A DNA stretch of 64,000 nucleotides from Atherix ibis. Lineage: Eukaryota > Arthropoda > Insecta > Diptera > Athericidae. Made by a program: the position numbers and the translations under genes. Under the pieces are notes generated by a model. It was not told the DNA's origin and did no database searches. It saw only the letters and a list, made by a program, of their open reading frames with translations. Location of the stretch: NCBI GenBank assembly GCA_958298945.1, contig OY282608.1, positions 75,440,806 through 75,504,805 of the forward strand, written 5' to 3'. Positions 21,481 through 34,300 of this stretch are shown one piece after another; positions within the stretch are counted from its first letter, which is position 1; the number at the start of each line of letters is the position of its first letter.

Positions 21481-24189
21481 GTTGGTTTGTTGGCTTGTTG
21501 GCTTGTTGGTTTGTCGGTTTGTTGGTTTGTTGGTTTGTTGGTTTGTTTGTTTGTTGGTTTGTTGGTTTGTTGGTTTGTTGGTTTGTTGGTCTGTTGGTTT
21601 GTTAGTTTGTTGGTTTGTTGGTTTGTTGGTTTGTTGGTTTGTTTGTTTGTTGGTTTGTTGGCTTGTTGGTTTTTTGGCCTGTTGGTTTGTTGGTTTGTTG
21701 GTTTGTTGGTTTGTTTGTTTGTTGGTTTGTTAGGTTGTTGGCTTGTTGGTTTTTTGGCTTGTTGGCTTATTGGTTTGTTGGTATGCTTGTTTGTTGGTTT
21801 GTACGTTTGTTGGTTTGTTGGTTACTTGGTTTGTTGGTTTGTTCGTTTGTTCGTTTGTTCGTTTGTTGGTTTGTTGGTTTGTTGGTTTGTTGGTTTGTTG
21901 GTTTGTTGGTTTGTTGGTTTGTTGGTTTGTTGGTTTGTTGGTCTGTTGGTTTGTTAGTTTGTTGGTTTGTTGGTTTGTTGGTTTGTTTGTTTGTTGGTTT
22001 GTTGGCTTGTTGGTTTTTGGCCTGTTGGTTTGTTGGTTTGTTGGTTTGTTGGTTTGTTTGTTTGTTGGTTTATTAGGTTGTTGGCTTGTTGGTTTTTTGG
22101 CTTGTTGGCTTATTGGTTTGTTGGTATGCTTGTTTGTTGGTTTGTTGGTTTGTTGGTTTGTTGGTTTGTTGGTTTGTTGGTTTGCTGGTTTGTTGGTTTG
22201 TTGGTTTGTTGGTTTGTTGGCTTGTTGGTTTGTTGGCTTGTTGGCTTGTTGAATTGTTGGTTTGTTATTTTGTTGGTTTTTTGGTTTGTTTGTTTGTTGG
22301 TTTGTGTGTTTGTTGGCTTGTTGGTTTGTTGGCTTGTTGGCTTGTTGAATTGTTGGTTTGTTGGTTTGTTGGTTTGTTGGTTTGTTGGTTTGTTTGTTTG
22401 TTGGTTTGTGTGTTGGTTGGCTTGTTGGTTTGTTGGCTAGTGGCTTGTTGGTTTGTTGGTTTGTTGGTTTGTTGGTATGTTGGTTTGTTGGTTTGTTGGT
22501 TTGTTTGTTTGTTTGTTTGTTGGTTTATTGGTTTGTTGGTTTGTTGGTTTGTTGGTTTGTTGGTTTGTTTGTTTGTTGGTTTGGTCGTTTGTTGGCTTGT
22601 TGGTTTATTGGCTTGTTGGTTTGTTGGTTTGTTGGCTTGTTGATTTGTTCGTTTGTTGATTTGTTGGTTTGTTGGTTTATTGGTTTGTTCGTTTGTTGGT
22701 CTGTTGGTTACTTGATTTGTTGGTTTGTTGGTTTGTTGGCTTGTTGGTTTGTTGGTTTGTTGGTTTGTTGGTTTGTAGGTTTGTTTGTTTGTTGGTTTGT
22801 TTGTTTGTTGGTTTGTACGTTTGTTGGTTTGTTGGTTACTTGGTTTGTTGGTTTGTTCATTTGTTCGTTTGTTCGTTAGTTCGTTTGTTGGTTTGTTGGT
22901 TTGTTGGTTTGTTCGTTTGTTGGTTTTTTGGTTTGTTGGTTTGTTGGTTTGTTAGTTTGTTGGTTTGTTGGTTTGTTGGCTTGTTGGTTTGTTGGTTTGT
23001 TAATTTGTTGGTTTGTTGATTTGTTGGTTTGTTGGTTTGTTGGTTTGTTGGTTTGTTGGTTTGTTGGTTTGTTGGTTTGTTGGTTTGTTGGTTTGTTGGT
23101 TTGTTGGTTTTTTGATATATTGGCTCGTTGGTTTGTTGGATTTTTGATTTGTTGGCTTTTTGGTTTGTTGGTTTGTTGGTTTGTTGGTTTGTTGGTTTGT
23201 TGGTTTGTTGGTTTGTTGGTTTGTTGGTTTGTTGGTTAGTTGGTTTGTTTGTTTGTTGGTTTGTTGGTTTGTTGGCTTGTTGGTTTGTTGGCTTGTTGGC
23301 TTGTTGGTTTGTTGGTTTGTTGGTTTGTTGGTTTGTTGGTTTGTTGGTTTGTTGGTTTGTTGGTTTGTTGGTTTGTTGGTTTGTTGGTTTGTTGGTTTGT
23401 TGGTTTGTTGGTTCGTTGGTTTGTTGGTTTGTTGGTTTGTTAGTTTGTTGGTTTGTTGGTTTGTTGGCTTGCTGGCTTGTTGGTTTGTTGGCTTGTTGGT
23501 TTGTTGGTTTGTTGGTTTGTTGGTTTGTTGGTTTGTTGGTTTGTTGGTTTGTTGGTTTGTTGGTTTGTTGGTTTGTTGGTTTGTTGGTTTGTTTGTTTGT
23601 TGGTTTGTTGGTTTGTTGGTTTGTTGGTTTGTTGGTTTGTTGGCTTGTTGGTTTGTTGGTTTGTTGGTTTGTTGATTTGTTGGTTTGTTGGTTTGTTGGT
23701 TTGTTGGTTTGTTGGTTTGTTGGTTTGTTGGTTTGTTGGTTTGTTGGTTTGTTGGTTTGTTGGTTTGTTGGTTTGTTGGTTTGTTGGTTTGTTGGTTTGT
23801 TGGTTTGTTGGTTTGTTGGTTTGTTGGTTTGTTGGTTTGTTGGGTTGTTGGTTTGTTGGTTTGTTGGTTTGTTGGCTTGTTGGTTTGTCGGCTTGTTGGT
23901 TTGTTGGCTTGTTGGCTTGTTGGTTTGTCGGTTTGTTGGTTTGTTGGTTTGTTGGTTTGTTGGTTTGTTTGTTTGTTGGTTTGTTGGTTTGTTGGTTTGT
24001 TGGTTTGTTGGTTTGTTGGTTTGTTGGTCTGTTGGTTTGTTAGTTTGTTGGTTTGTTGGTTTGTTGGTTTGTTTGTTTGTTGGTTTGTTGGCTTGTTGGT
24101 TTTTTGGCCTGTTGGTTTGTTGGTTTGTTGGTTTGTTGGTTTGTTGGTTTGCTTGTTTGTTGGTTTGTAAGGTTGTTGGCTTGTTGGTT

Positions 24190-25400
24190 TTTTGGCTTGT
24201 TGGCTTATTGGTTCGTTGGTATGCTTGTTTGTTGGTTTGTACGTTTGTTGGTTTGTTGGTTACTTGGTTTGTTGGTTTGTTCGTTTATTCGTTTGTTCGT
24301 TTGTTGGTTTGTTGGTTTGTTGGTTTGTTCGTTTGTTGGTTTGTTGGTTTTTTGGTTTGTTGGTTTGTTGGTTTGTTAGTTTGTTGGTTTGTTGGTTTGT
24401 TGGCTTGTTGGTTTGTTGGTTTGTTGGTTTGTTGGTTTGTTGGTTTATCGGTTTGTTGGTTTGTTGGTTTGTTGGTTTTTTGATATGTTGGCTTGTTGGT
24501 TTTTTGGATTGTTGATTTGTTGGCTTGTTAGTTTGTTGGTTTGTTGGTTTGTTGGTTTGTTGGTTTGTTGGTTTGTTGGTTTGTTGGTTTGTTGGTTTGT
24601 TGGTTTGTTGGTTTGTTGGTTTGTTTGTTGGTTTGTTGGCTTGTTGGTTTGTTGGCTTGTTGGCTTGTTGGTTTGTTGGTTTGTTGGTTTGTTGGTTTGT
24701 TGGTTTGTTGGTTTGTTGGTTTGTTGGTTTGTTGGTTTGTTGGTTTGTTGGTTTGTTGGTTTGTTGGTTTGTTGGTTTGTTGGATTGTTGGTTTGTTGGT
24801 TTGTTGGTTTGTTGGTTTGTTGGTTTGCTGGCTTGTTGGTTTGTTGGCTTGTTGGCTTATTGGTTTGTTGGTATGCTTGTTTGTTGGTTTGTACGTTTGT
24901 TGGTTTGTTGGTTACTTGGTTTGTTGGTTTGTTCGTTTATTCGTTTGTTCGTTCGTTGGTTTGTTGGTTTTTTGGCTTGTTGGCTTATTGGTTTGTTGGT
25001 ATGCTTGTTTGTTGGTTTGTACGTTTGTTGGTTTGTTGGTTACTTGGTTTGTTGGTTTGTTCGTTTATTCGTTTGTTCGTTTGTTGGTTTGTTGGTTTGT
25101 TGGTTTGTTCGTTTGTTGGTTTTTTGGTTTGTTGGTTTGTTGGTTTGTTAGTTTGTTGGTTTGTTGGTTTGTTGGCTTGTTGGTTTGTTGGTTTGTTGGT
25201 TTGTTGGTTTGTTGGTTTATCGGTTTGTTGGTTTGTTGGTTTGTTGGTTTTTTGATATGTTGGCTTGTTGGTTTTTTGGATTGTTGATTTGTTGGCTTGT
25301 TAGTTTGTTGGTTTGTTGGTTTGTTGGTTTGTTGGTTTGTTGGTTTGTTGGTTTGTTGGTTTGTTGGTTTGTTGGTTTGTTGGTTTGTTTGTTGGTTTGT
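24190..25400. repeat. About 0.77-kb duplication, two copies plus a fragment
   Basis: The block GGCTTATTGG, ATGCTTG, GTACGTTTG, GGTTACTTGG, then TTTTTTGATATG and GGATTGTTGATTTG, is present at about 24190-24630 and again at about 24970-25400. Anchor offsets are 780, 772 and 764 bp. A truncated head of the same block lies between them (ATGCTTG at about 24872, 129 bp before its next occurrence). Confidence 0.7.
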
Positions 25401-27239
25401 TGGCTTGTTGGTTTGTTGGCTTGTTGGCTTGTTGGTTTGTTGGTTTGTTGGTTTGTTGGTTTGTTGGTTTGTTGGTTTGTTGGTTTGTTGGTTTGTTGGT
25501 TTGTTGGTTTGTTGGTTTGTTGGTTTGTTGGTTTGTTGGTTTGTTGGTTTGTTGGTTTGTTGGTTTGTTGGTTTGTTGGTTTGTTGGTTTGCTGGCTTGT
25601 TGGTTTGTTGGCTTGTTGGCTTGTTGGTTTGTTCGTTTGTTGGTTTGTTGGTTTGTTGGTTTGTTGGTTTGTTGGTTTGTTGGTTTGTTGGTTTGTTGGT
25701 TTGTTGGTTTGTTGGTTTGTTGGTTTGTTGGTTTGTTGGTTTGTTGGTTTGTTGGTTTGTTGGTTTGTTGGTTTGTTGGTTTGTTGGTTTGTTGGTTTGT
25801 TGGTTTGTTGGTTTGTTGGTTTGTTGGTTTGTTGGTTTGTTGGTTTGTTGGTTTGTTGGTTTGTTGGTTTGTTGGTTTGTTGGTTTGTTGGCTTTTTGGT
25901 TTGTTGGTTTGTTGGTTTGTTGATTTGTTGGTTTGTTGGTTTGTTGGTTTGTTGGTTTGTTGGTTTGTTGGTTTGTTGGTTTGTTGGTTTGTTGGTTTGT
26001 TGGTTTGTTGGTTTGTTGGTTTGTTGGTTTGTTGGTTTGTTGGTTTGTTGGTTTGTTCGTTTGTTGGTTTGTTGGCTTGTTGGTTTGTCGGTTTGTTGGT
26101 TTGTTGGCTTGTTGGCTTGTTGGTTTGTCGGTTTGCTGGTTAATTGGTTTGTTGGTTTGTTGGTTTGTTGGTTTGTTGGTTTGTTGGTTTGTTGGTTTGT
26201 TGGTCTGTTGGTTTGTTAGTTTGTTGGTTTGTTGGTTTGTTGGTTTGTTTGTTTGTTGGTTTGTTGGTTTGTTGGTTTGTTGGTTTGTTGGTTTGTTGGT
26301 TTGTTGGTTTGTTAGTTTGTTGGTTTGTTGGTTTGTTGGCTTGCTGGCTTGTTGGTTTGTTGGCTTGTTGGCTTGTTGGTTTGTTGGTTTGTTGGTTTGT
26401 TGGTTTGTTGGTTTGTTGGTTTGTTGGTTTGTTGGTTTGTTGGTTTGTTGGTTTGTTGGTTTGTTGGTTTGTTGGTTTGTTGGTTTGTTGGTTTGTTGGT
26501 TTGTTGGTTTGTTGGCTTGTTGGTTTGTTGGTTTGTTGGTTTGTTGATTTGTTGGTTTGTTGGTTTGTTGGTTTGTTGGTTTGTTGGTTTGTTGGTTTGT
26601 TGGTTTGTTGGTTTGTTGGTTTGTTGGTTTGTTTGTTTGTTGGTTTGTTGGTTTGTTGGCTTGTTGGTTTGTTGGCTTGTTGGCTTGTTGGTTTGTTGGT
26701 TTGTTGGTTTGTTGGTTTGTTGGTTTGTTGGTTTGTTGGTTTGTTGGTTTGTTGGTTTGTTGGTTTGTTGGTTTGTTGGTTTGTTGGTTTGTTGGTTTGT
26801 TGGTTTGTTGGTTTGCTGGCTTGTTGGTTTGTTGGCTTGTTGGCTTGTTGGTTTGTTGGTTTGTTGGTTTGTTGGTTTGTTGGTTTGTTGTTTTGTTGGT
26901 TTGTTGGTTTGTTGGTTTGTTGGTTTGTTGGTTTGTTGGTTTGTTGGTTTGTTGGTTTGTTGGTTTGTTGGTTTGTTGGTTTGTTGGTTTGTTGGTTTGT
27001 TGGTTTGTTGGTTTGTTGGTTTGTTGGTTTGTTGGTTTGTTGGTTTGTTGGTTTGTTGGTTTGTTGGTTTGTTGGTTTGTTGGTTTGTTGGTTTGTTGGC
27101 TTGTTGGTTTGTTGGTTTGTTGGTTTGTTGATTTGTTGGTTTGTTGGTTTGTTGGTTTGTTGGTTTGTTGGTTTGTTGGTTTGTTGGTTTGTTGGTTTGT
27201 TGGTTTGTTGGTTTGTTGGTTTGTTGGTTTGTTGGTTTG

Positions 27240-30200
27240 TTGGTTTGTTGGTTTGTTGGTTTGTTGGCTTGTTGGTTTGTCGGTTTGTTGGTTTGTTGGC
27301 TTGTTGGCTTGTTGGTTTGTCGGTTAGCTGGTTAATTGGTTTGTTGGTTTGTTGGTTTGTTGGTTTGTTGGTTTGTTGGTTTGTTGGTTTGTTGGTCTGT
27401 TGGTTTGTTAGTTTGTTGGTTTGTTTGTTTGTTGGTTTGTTTGTTTGTTGGTTTGTTGGCCTGTTGGTTTTTTGGCTTGTTGGTTTGTTGGTTTGTTGGT
27501 TTGTTTGTTTGTTGGTTTGTTAGGTTGTTGGCTTGTTGGTTTTTTGGCTTGTTGTCTTATTCGTTTGTTGGTATGCTTGTTTGTTGGTTTGTTGGTTTGT
27601 TGGTTTGTTGGTTTGCTGGTTTGTTGGTTTGTTGGTTTGTTGGTTTGTTGGCTTGTTTGTTTGTTGGTTTGTTGGCTTGTTGAATTGTTGGTTTGTTGGT
27701 TTGTTGGTTTGTTGGTTTGTTGGCTAGTGGCTTGTTGGTTTGTTGGTTTGTTGGTTTGTTGGTTTTTTTGTTTGTTGGTTTGGTCGTTTGTTGGCTTGTT
27801 GGTTTATTGGCTTGTTGGTTTGTTGGTTTGTTGGCTTGTTGGTTTGTTTGTTTGTTGGTTTATTGGTTTGTTGGTTTATTGGTTTGTTCGTTTGTTGGTT
27901 TGTTGGTTACTTGATTTGTTGGTTTGTTGGTTTGTTGGCTTGTTGGTTTGTTGGTTTGTTGGTTTGTAGGTTTGTTTGTTTGTTGGTTTTTTTGTTTGTT
28001 GGTTTGTACGTTTGTTGGTTTGTTGGTCACTTGGTTTGTTGGTTTGTTCGTTTGTTCGTTTGTTGGTTTGTTGGTTTGTTGGTTTGTTGGTTTGTTGGTT
28101 TGTTGGTTTGTTGGTCTGTTGGTTTGTTAGTTTGTTGGTTTGTTGGTTTGTTGGTTTGTTTGTTTGTTGGTTTGTTGGTTTGTTGGTTTGTTGGTTTGTT
28201 GGTTTGTTGGTTTGTTGGTTTGTTGGTTTATTAGTTTGTTGGTTTGTTGGTTTGTTGGCTTGCTGGCTTGTTGGTTTGTTGGCTTGTTGGCTTGTTGGTT
28301 TGTTGGTTTGTTGGTTTGTTGGTTTGTTGGTTTGTTGGTTTGTTGGTTTGTTGGTTTGTTGGTTTGTTGGTTTGTTGGTTTGTTGGTTTGTTGGTTTGTT
28401 GGTTTGTTGGTTTGTTGGTTTGTTGGTTTGTTGGTTTGTTGGTTTGTTGGCTTGTTGGTTTGTTGGTTTGTTGGTTTGTTGATTTGTTGGTTTGTTGGTT
28501 TGTTGGTTTGTTGGTTTGTTGGTTTGTTGGTTTGTTGGTTTGTTGGTTTGTTGGTTTGTTGGTTTGTTTGTTTGTTGGTTTGTTGGTTTGTTGGCTTGTT
28601 GGTTTGTTGGCTTGTTGGCTTGTTGGTTTGTTGGTTTGTTGGTTTGTTGGTTTGTTGGTTTGTTGGTTTGTTGGTTTGTTGGTTTGTTGGTTTGTTGGTT
28701 TGTTGGTTTGTTGGTTTGTTGGTTTGTTGGTTTGTTGGTTTGTTGGTTTGTTGGTTTGTTGGTTTGTTGGTTTGTTGGTTTGTTGGTTTGCTGGCTTGTT
28801 GGTTTGTTGGCTTGTTGGCTTGTTGGTTTGTTGGTTTGTTGGTTTGATGGTTTGTTGGTTTTTGGTTAGTTGGCTTGTTGGTTTGTTGGTTTGTTGGTTT
28901 GTTGGTTTGTTGGTTTGTTGGTTTGTTCGTTTATTGGTTTGTTGGTTTGTTGGCTTGTTGGTTTGTTGGCTTGTTAGCTTGTTGGTTTGTTGGTTTGTTG
29001 GGTTGTTAGTTACTTGGTTTGTTGGTTTGTTGGTTTGTTGGCTTGTTGATTTTTCGGTTTGTTGGTTTATTCGTTTGTTGGGTTTTTGGTTTTTTGGTTT
29101 GTTCGTTTGTTGGTTTGTTGGTTTGTTGGTTTGTTGGTTTGTTGGTTTGTTGGTTTTTTGGTTTGTTGGCTTGTTGGTTTGTTGGTATGTTGGTTTGTTG
29201 GTTTGTTTGTTTGTTGGTTTGTTGGTTTGTTGGTTTGTTGGTTTGTTGGTTTGTTGGTTTGTTGGTTTGTTGGTTTGTTGGTTTGTTCGTTTGTTGGCTT
29301 GTTGATTTGTTGGTTTGTTCGTTTGTTCGTTTGTTGGCTTGTTGGTTTGTTGGCTTGTTGGCTTGTTGGTTTGTTGGTTTGTTGGTTTGTTGGTTACTTG
29401 GTTTGTTGGTTTGTTGGTTTGTTGGTCTGTTGGTTTGTTAGTTTGTTGGTTTGTTGGTTTGTTGGTTTGTTTGTTTGTTGGTTTGTTGGTTTGTTGGTTT
29501 GTTGGTTTGTTGGTTTGTTGGTTTGTTTGTTTGTTGGTTTGTTAGTTTGTTGGTTTGTTGGTTTGTTGGCTTGCTGGCTTGTTGGTTTGTTGGCTTGTTG
29601 GCTTGTTGGTTTGTTGGTTTGTTGGTTTGTTGGTTTGTTGGTTTGTTGGTTTGTTGGTTTGTTGGTTTGTTGGTTTGTTGGTTTGTTGGTTTGTTGGTTT
29701 GTTGGTTTGTTGGTTTGTTGGTCTGTTGGTTTGTTGGTTTGTTGGCTTGTTGGTTTGTTGGTTTGTTGGTTTGTTGATTTGTTGGTTTGTTGGTTTGTTG
29801 GTTTGTTGGTTTGTTGGTTTGTTGGTTTGTTGGTTTGTTGGTTTGTTGGTTTGTTGGTTTGTTTGTTTGTTGGTTTGTTGGTTTGTTGGCTTGTTGGTTT
29901 GTTGGCTTGTTGGCTTGTTGGTTTGTTGGTTTGTTGGTTTGTTGGTTTGTTGGTTTGTTGGTTTGTTGGTTTGTTGGTTTGTTGGTTTGTTGGTTTGTTG
30001 GTTTGTTGGTTTGTTGGTTTGTTGGTTTGTTGGTTTGTTGGTTTGCTGGCTTGTTGGTTTGTTGGCTTGTTGGCTTGTTGGTTTGTTGGTTTGTTGGTTT
30101 GTTGGTTTGTTGGTTTGTTGGTTTGTTAATTTGTTGGTTTGTTGGTTTGTTGGTTTGTTAGTTTGTTGGTTTGTTGGTTTGTTGGTTTGTTGGTTTGTTG

Positions 30201-31310
30201 GTTTGTTGGTTTGTTGGTTTGTTGGTTTGTTGGTTTGTTGGTTTGTTGGTTTGTTGGTTTGTTGGTTTGTTGGTTTGTTGGTTTGTTGGTTTGTTGGTTT
30301 GTTGGTTTGTTGGTTTGTTGGCTTGTTGGTTTGTTGGTTTGTTGGTTTGTTGATTTGTTGGTTTGTTGGTTTGTTGGTTTGTTGGTTTGTTGGTTTGTTG
30401 GTTTGTTGGTTTGTTGGTTTGTTGGTTTGTTGGTTTGTTGGTTTGTTGGTTTGTTGGTTTGTTGGTTTGTTGGTTTGTTGGTTTGTTGGTTTGTTGGTTT
30501 GTTGGCTTGTTGGTTTGTCGGTTTGTTGGTTTGTTGGCTTGTTGGCTTGTTGGTTTGTCGGTTTGCTGGTTAATTGGTTTGTTGGTTTGTTGGTTTGTTG
30601 GTTTGTTGGTTTGTTGGTTTGTTGGTTTGTTGGTCTGTTGGTTTGTTAGTTTGTTGGTTTGTTTGTTTGTTGGTTTGTTTGTTTGTTGGTTTGTTGGCTT
30701 GTTGGTTTTTTGGCCTGTTGGTTTGTTGGTTTGTTGGTTTGTTGGTTTGTTTGTTTGTTGGTTTGTTAGGTTGTTGGCTTGTTGGTTTTTTGGCTTGTTG
30801 GCTTATTCGTTTGTTGGTATGCTTGTTTGTTGGTTTGTTGGTTTGTTGGTTTGTTGGTTTGTTGGTTTGCTGGTTTGTTGGTTTGTTGGTTTGTTGGTTT
30901 GTTGGCTTGTTTGTTTGTTGGTTTGTTGGCTTGTTGAATTGTTGGTTTGTTGGTTTGTTGGTTTGTTGGTTTGTTGGCTAGTGGCTTGTTGGTTTGTTGG
31001 TTTGTTGGTTTCTTTGTTTGTTGGTTTGGTCGTTTGTTGGCTTGTTGGTTTATTGGCTTGTTGGTTTGTTGGTTTGTTGGCTTGTTGGTTTGTTTGTTTG
31101 TTGGTTTATTGGTTTGTGGTTTATTGGTTTGTTCGTTTGTTGGTTTGTTGGTTACTTGATTTGTTGGTTTGTTGGTTTGTTGGCTTGTTGGTTTGTTGGT
31201 TTGTTGGTTTGTAGGTTTGTTTGTTTGTTGGTTTTTTTGTTTGTTGGTTTGTACGTTTGTTGGTTTGTTGGTTACTTGGTTTGTTGGTTTGTTCGTTTGT
31301 TCGTTTGTTC
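27240..31310. repeat. About 3.24-kb spaced duplication of a marker block
   Basis: The block at about 27240-28060 recurs at about 30480-31310. It contains GGTTAATTGG, GGCCTG, GGTTAGGTTG, GGCTTATTCG, ATGCTTG, GAATTGTTGG, GGCTAGTGG, GGTTTGGTCG, GGTTACTTG and GTACGTTTG in the same order. Offsets are 3238 to 3254. The spacer is mostly plain satellite. Confidence 0.65.
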
Positions 31311-34300
31311 GTTTGTTGGTTTGTTGGTTTGTTGGTTTGTTCGTTTGTTGGTTTGTTGGTTTGTTGGTTTGTTGGTTTGTTGATTTGTTGGTTTGTTGGT
31401 TTGATGGTTTGTTGGTTTTTGGTTTGTTGGCTTGTTGGTTTGTTGGTTTGTTGGTTTGTTGGTTTGTTGGTTTGTTGGTTTGTTCGTTTATTGGTTTGTT
31501 GGTTTGTTGGTTTGTTGGTTTATTGGTTTGTTGGTTTTTTGGTTTGTTCGTTTGTTGGTTTGTTGATTTGTTGATTTGTTGGTTTGTTTGTTTGTTCGTT
31601 TGTTGGCTTATTGGTTTGTTGGCTTGTTAGCTTGTTGGTTTGTTGGTTTGTTGGGTTGTTGGTTACTTGGTTTGTTGGTTTGTTGGTTTGTTGGCTTGTT
31701 GATTTTTCGGTTTGTTGGTTTATTCGTTTGTTGGGTTTTTGGTTTTTTGGTTTGTTCGTTTGTTGGTTTGTTGGTTTGTTGGTTTGTTGGTTTGTTGGTT
31801 TTTTGGTTTGTTGGCTTGTTGGTTTGTTGGTATGTTGGTTTGTTGGTTTGTTGGTTTGTTGGTTTGTTGGTTTGTTGGTTTGTTGGTTTGTTGGTTTGTT
31901 GGTTTGTTGGTTTGTTGGTTTGTTGGTTTGTTCGTTTGTTGGCTTGTTGATTTGTTGGTTTGTTCGTTTGTTCGTTTGTTTGCTTGTTGGTTTGTTGGCT
32001 TGTTGGCTTGTTGGTTTGTTGGTTTGTTGGTTTGTTGGTTACTTGGTTCGTTGGTTTGTTGGTTTGTTTTGTTTTGTTGGTTTGTTTGTTTGTTGGTTTG
32101 GTCGTTTGTTGGCTTGTTGGTTACTTGGTTTGTTGGTTTGTTGGTTTGTTGGCTTGTTGGTTTATTGGTTTATTGGTTTGTTGGTTTGTTGGTTTGTTGG
32201 TTTGTTGGTTTGTTGGTTTGTTTGTTGGTTTGGTCGTTTGTTGGCTTGTTGGTTTATTGGCTTGTTGGTTTGTTGGTTTGTTGGCTTGTTGGTTTGTTCG
32301 CTTGTTGGTTTGTTGGTTTGTTGGTTTGTTGGTTTGTTCGTTTGTTGGTTTGTTGGTTACTTGATTTGTTGGTTTGTTGGTTTGTTGGCTTGCTGGTTTG
32401 TTGGTTTGTTGGTTTGTAGGTTTGTTTGTTTGTTGGTTTGTTTGTTTGTTGGTTTGTACGTTTGTTGGTTTGTTGGTTACTTGGTTTGTTGGTTTGTTCG
32501 TTTGTTCGTTTGTTCGTTTGTGGGTTTGTTTGTTTATTATTTTGTTCGTTTGTTGGTTTGTTGGTTCCGTGGTTTTGTTGGTTTGTTGGTTTGTTGGTTT
32601 GTTGGTTTGTTGGTTTGTTGGTTTGTTGGTTTGTTGGTTTGTTAATTTGTTGGTTTGTTGGTTTGTCGGTTTGTTGGTTTATTCGTTTGTTGGCTTTTTG
32701 GTTTGTTGGTTTGTTCGTTTGTTGGTTTGTTTGTTTGTTGGTTTGTTGGTTTGTTGGTTTGTTGGTTTGTTGGTTTGTTGGTTTTTTGGTTTGTTGGCTT
32801 GTTGGTTTGTTGGCTTGTTGGTTTGTTGGTTTGTTGGTTTGTTGGTTTGTTGGTTTGTTGGTTTGTTGGTTTGTTGGTTTGTTGGTTTGTTGGTTTGTTG
32901 GTTTGTTCGTTTGTTGGCTTGTTGATTTGTTGGTTTGTTAGTTTGTTCGTTTGTTGGCTTGTTGGTTTGTTGGCTTGTTGGCTTGTTGGTTTGTTGGTTT
33001 GTTGGTTTGTTGGTTACTTGGTTCGTTGGTTTGTTGGTTTGTTTTGGTTTGTTGGTTTGTTGGTTTGTTGGTTTGTTGGTTTGTTGGTTTGTTGGTTTGT
33101 TGGTTTGTTGGTTTGTTGGTTTGTTGGTTTGTTGGTTTGTTGGTTTGTTGGTTTGTTGGTTTGTTGGTTTGTTGGTTTGTTGGTTTGTTGGTTTGTTGGC
33201 TTGTTGGTTTGTTGGTTTGTTGGTTTGTAGGTTTGTTTGTTGGTTTGTTTGTTTGTTGGTTTGTACGTTTGTTGGTTAATTGGTTACTTGGTTTGTTGGT
33301 TTGTTCGTTTGTTCGTTTGTTCGTTTGTTGGTTTGTTTGTTTATTATTTTGTTCGTTTGTTGGTTTGTTGGTTTGTTGGTTTGTTGGTTTGCTGGTTTGT
33401 TGGTTTGTTGGTTGGTTGGTTTGTTGGCTTGTTTGTTTGTTGGTTTGTTGGCTTGTTGAATTGTTGGTTTGTTGGTTTGTTGGTTTGTTGGCTAGTGGCT
33501 TGTTGGTTTGTTGGTTTGTTGGTTTGTTGGTTTATTGGCTTGTTGGTTTGTTGGTTTGTTGGCTTGTTGGTTTGTTTGTTTGTTGGTTTATTGGTTTGTT
33601 GGTTTATTGGTTTGTTCGTTTGTTGGTTTGTTGGTTACTTGATTTGGTGGTTAGTTGGTTTGTTGGCTTGTTGGTTTGTTGGTTTGTTGGTTTGTAGGTT
33701 TGTTTGTTTGTTGGTTTGTTTGTTTGTTGGTTTGTACGTTTGTTGTTTTGTTGGTTACTTGGTTTGTTGGTTTGTTCGTTTGTTCGTTTGTTCGTTTGTT
33801 GGTTTGTTGGTTTGTTGGTTTGTTCGTTTGTTGGTGTGTTGGTTTGTTGGTTTGTTGATTTGTTGGTTTGTTGGTTTGATGGTTTGTTGGTTTTTGGTTT
33901 GTTGGCTTGTTGGTTTGTTGGTTTGTTGGTTTGTTGGTTTGTTGGTTTGTTGGTTTGTTCGTTTATTGGTTTGTTGGTTTGTTGGTTTGTTGGTTTATTG
34001 GTTTGTTGGTTTTTTGGTTTGTTCGTTTGTTGGTTTGTTGATTTGTTGATTTGTTGGTTTGTTTGTTTGTTCGTTTGTTGGCTTGTTGGTTTGTTGGCTT
34101 GTTAGCTTGTTGGTTTGTTGGTTTGTTGGGTTGTTGGTTACTTGGTTTGTTGGTTTGTTGGTTTGTTGGTTTGTTGATTTTTCGGTTTGTTGGTTTATTC
34201 GTTTGTTGGGTTTTTGGTTTTTTGGTTTGTTCGTTTGTTGGTTTGTTGGTTTGTTGGTTTTTTGGTTTGTTGGTTTGTTGGTTTTTTGGTTTGTTGGCTT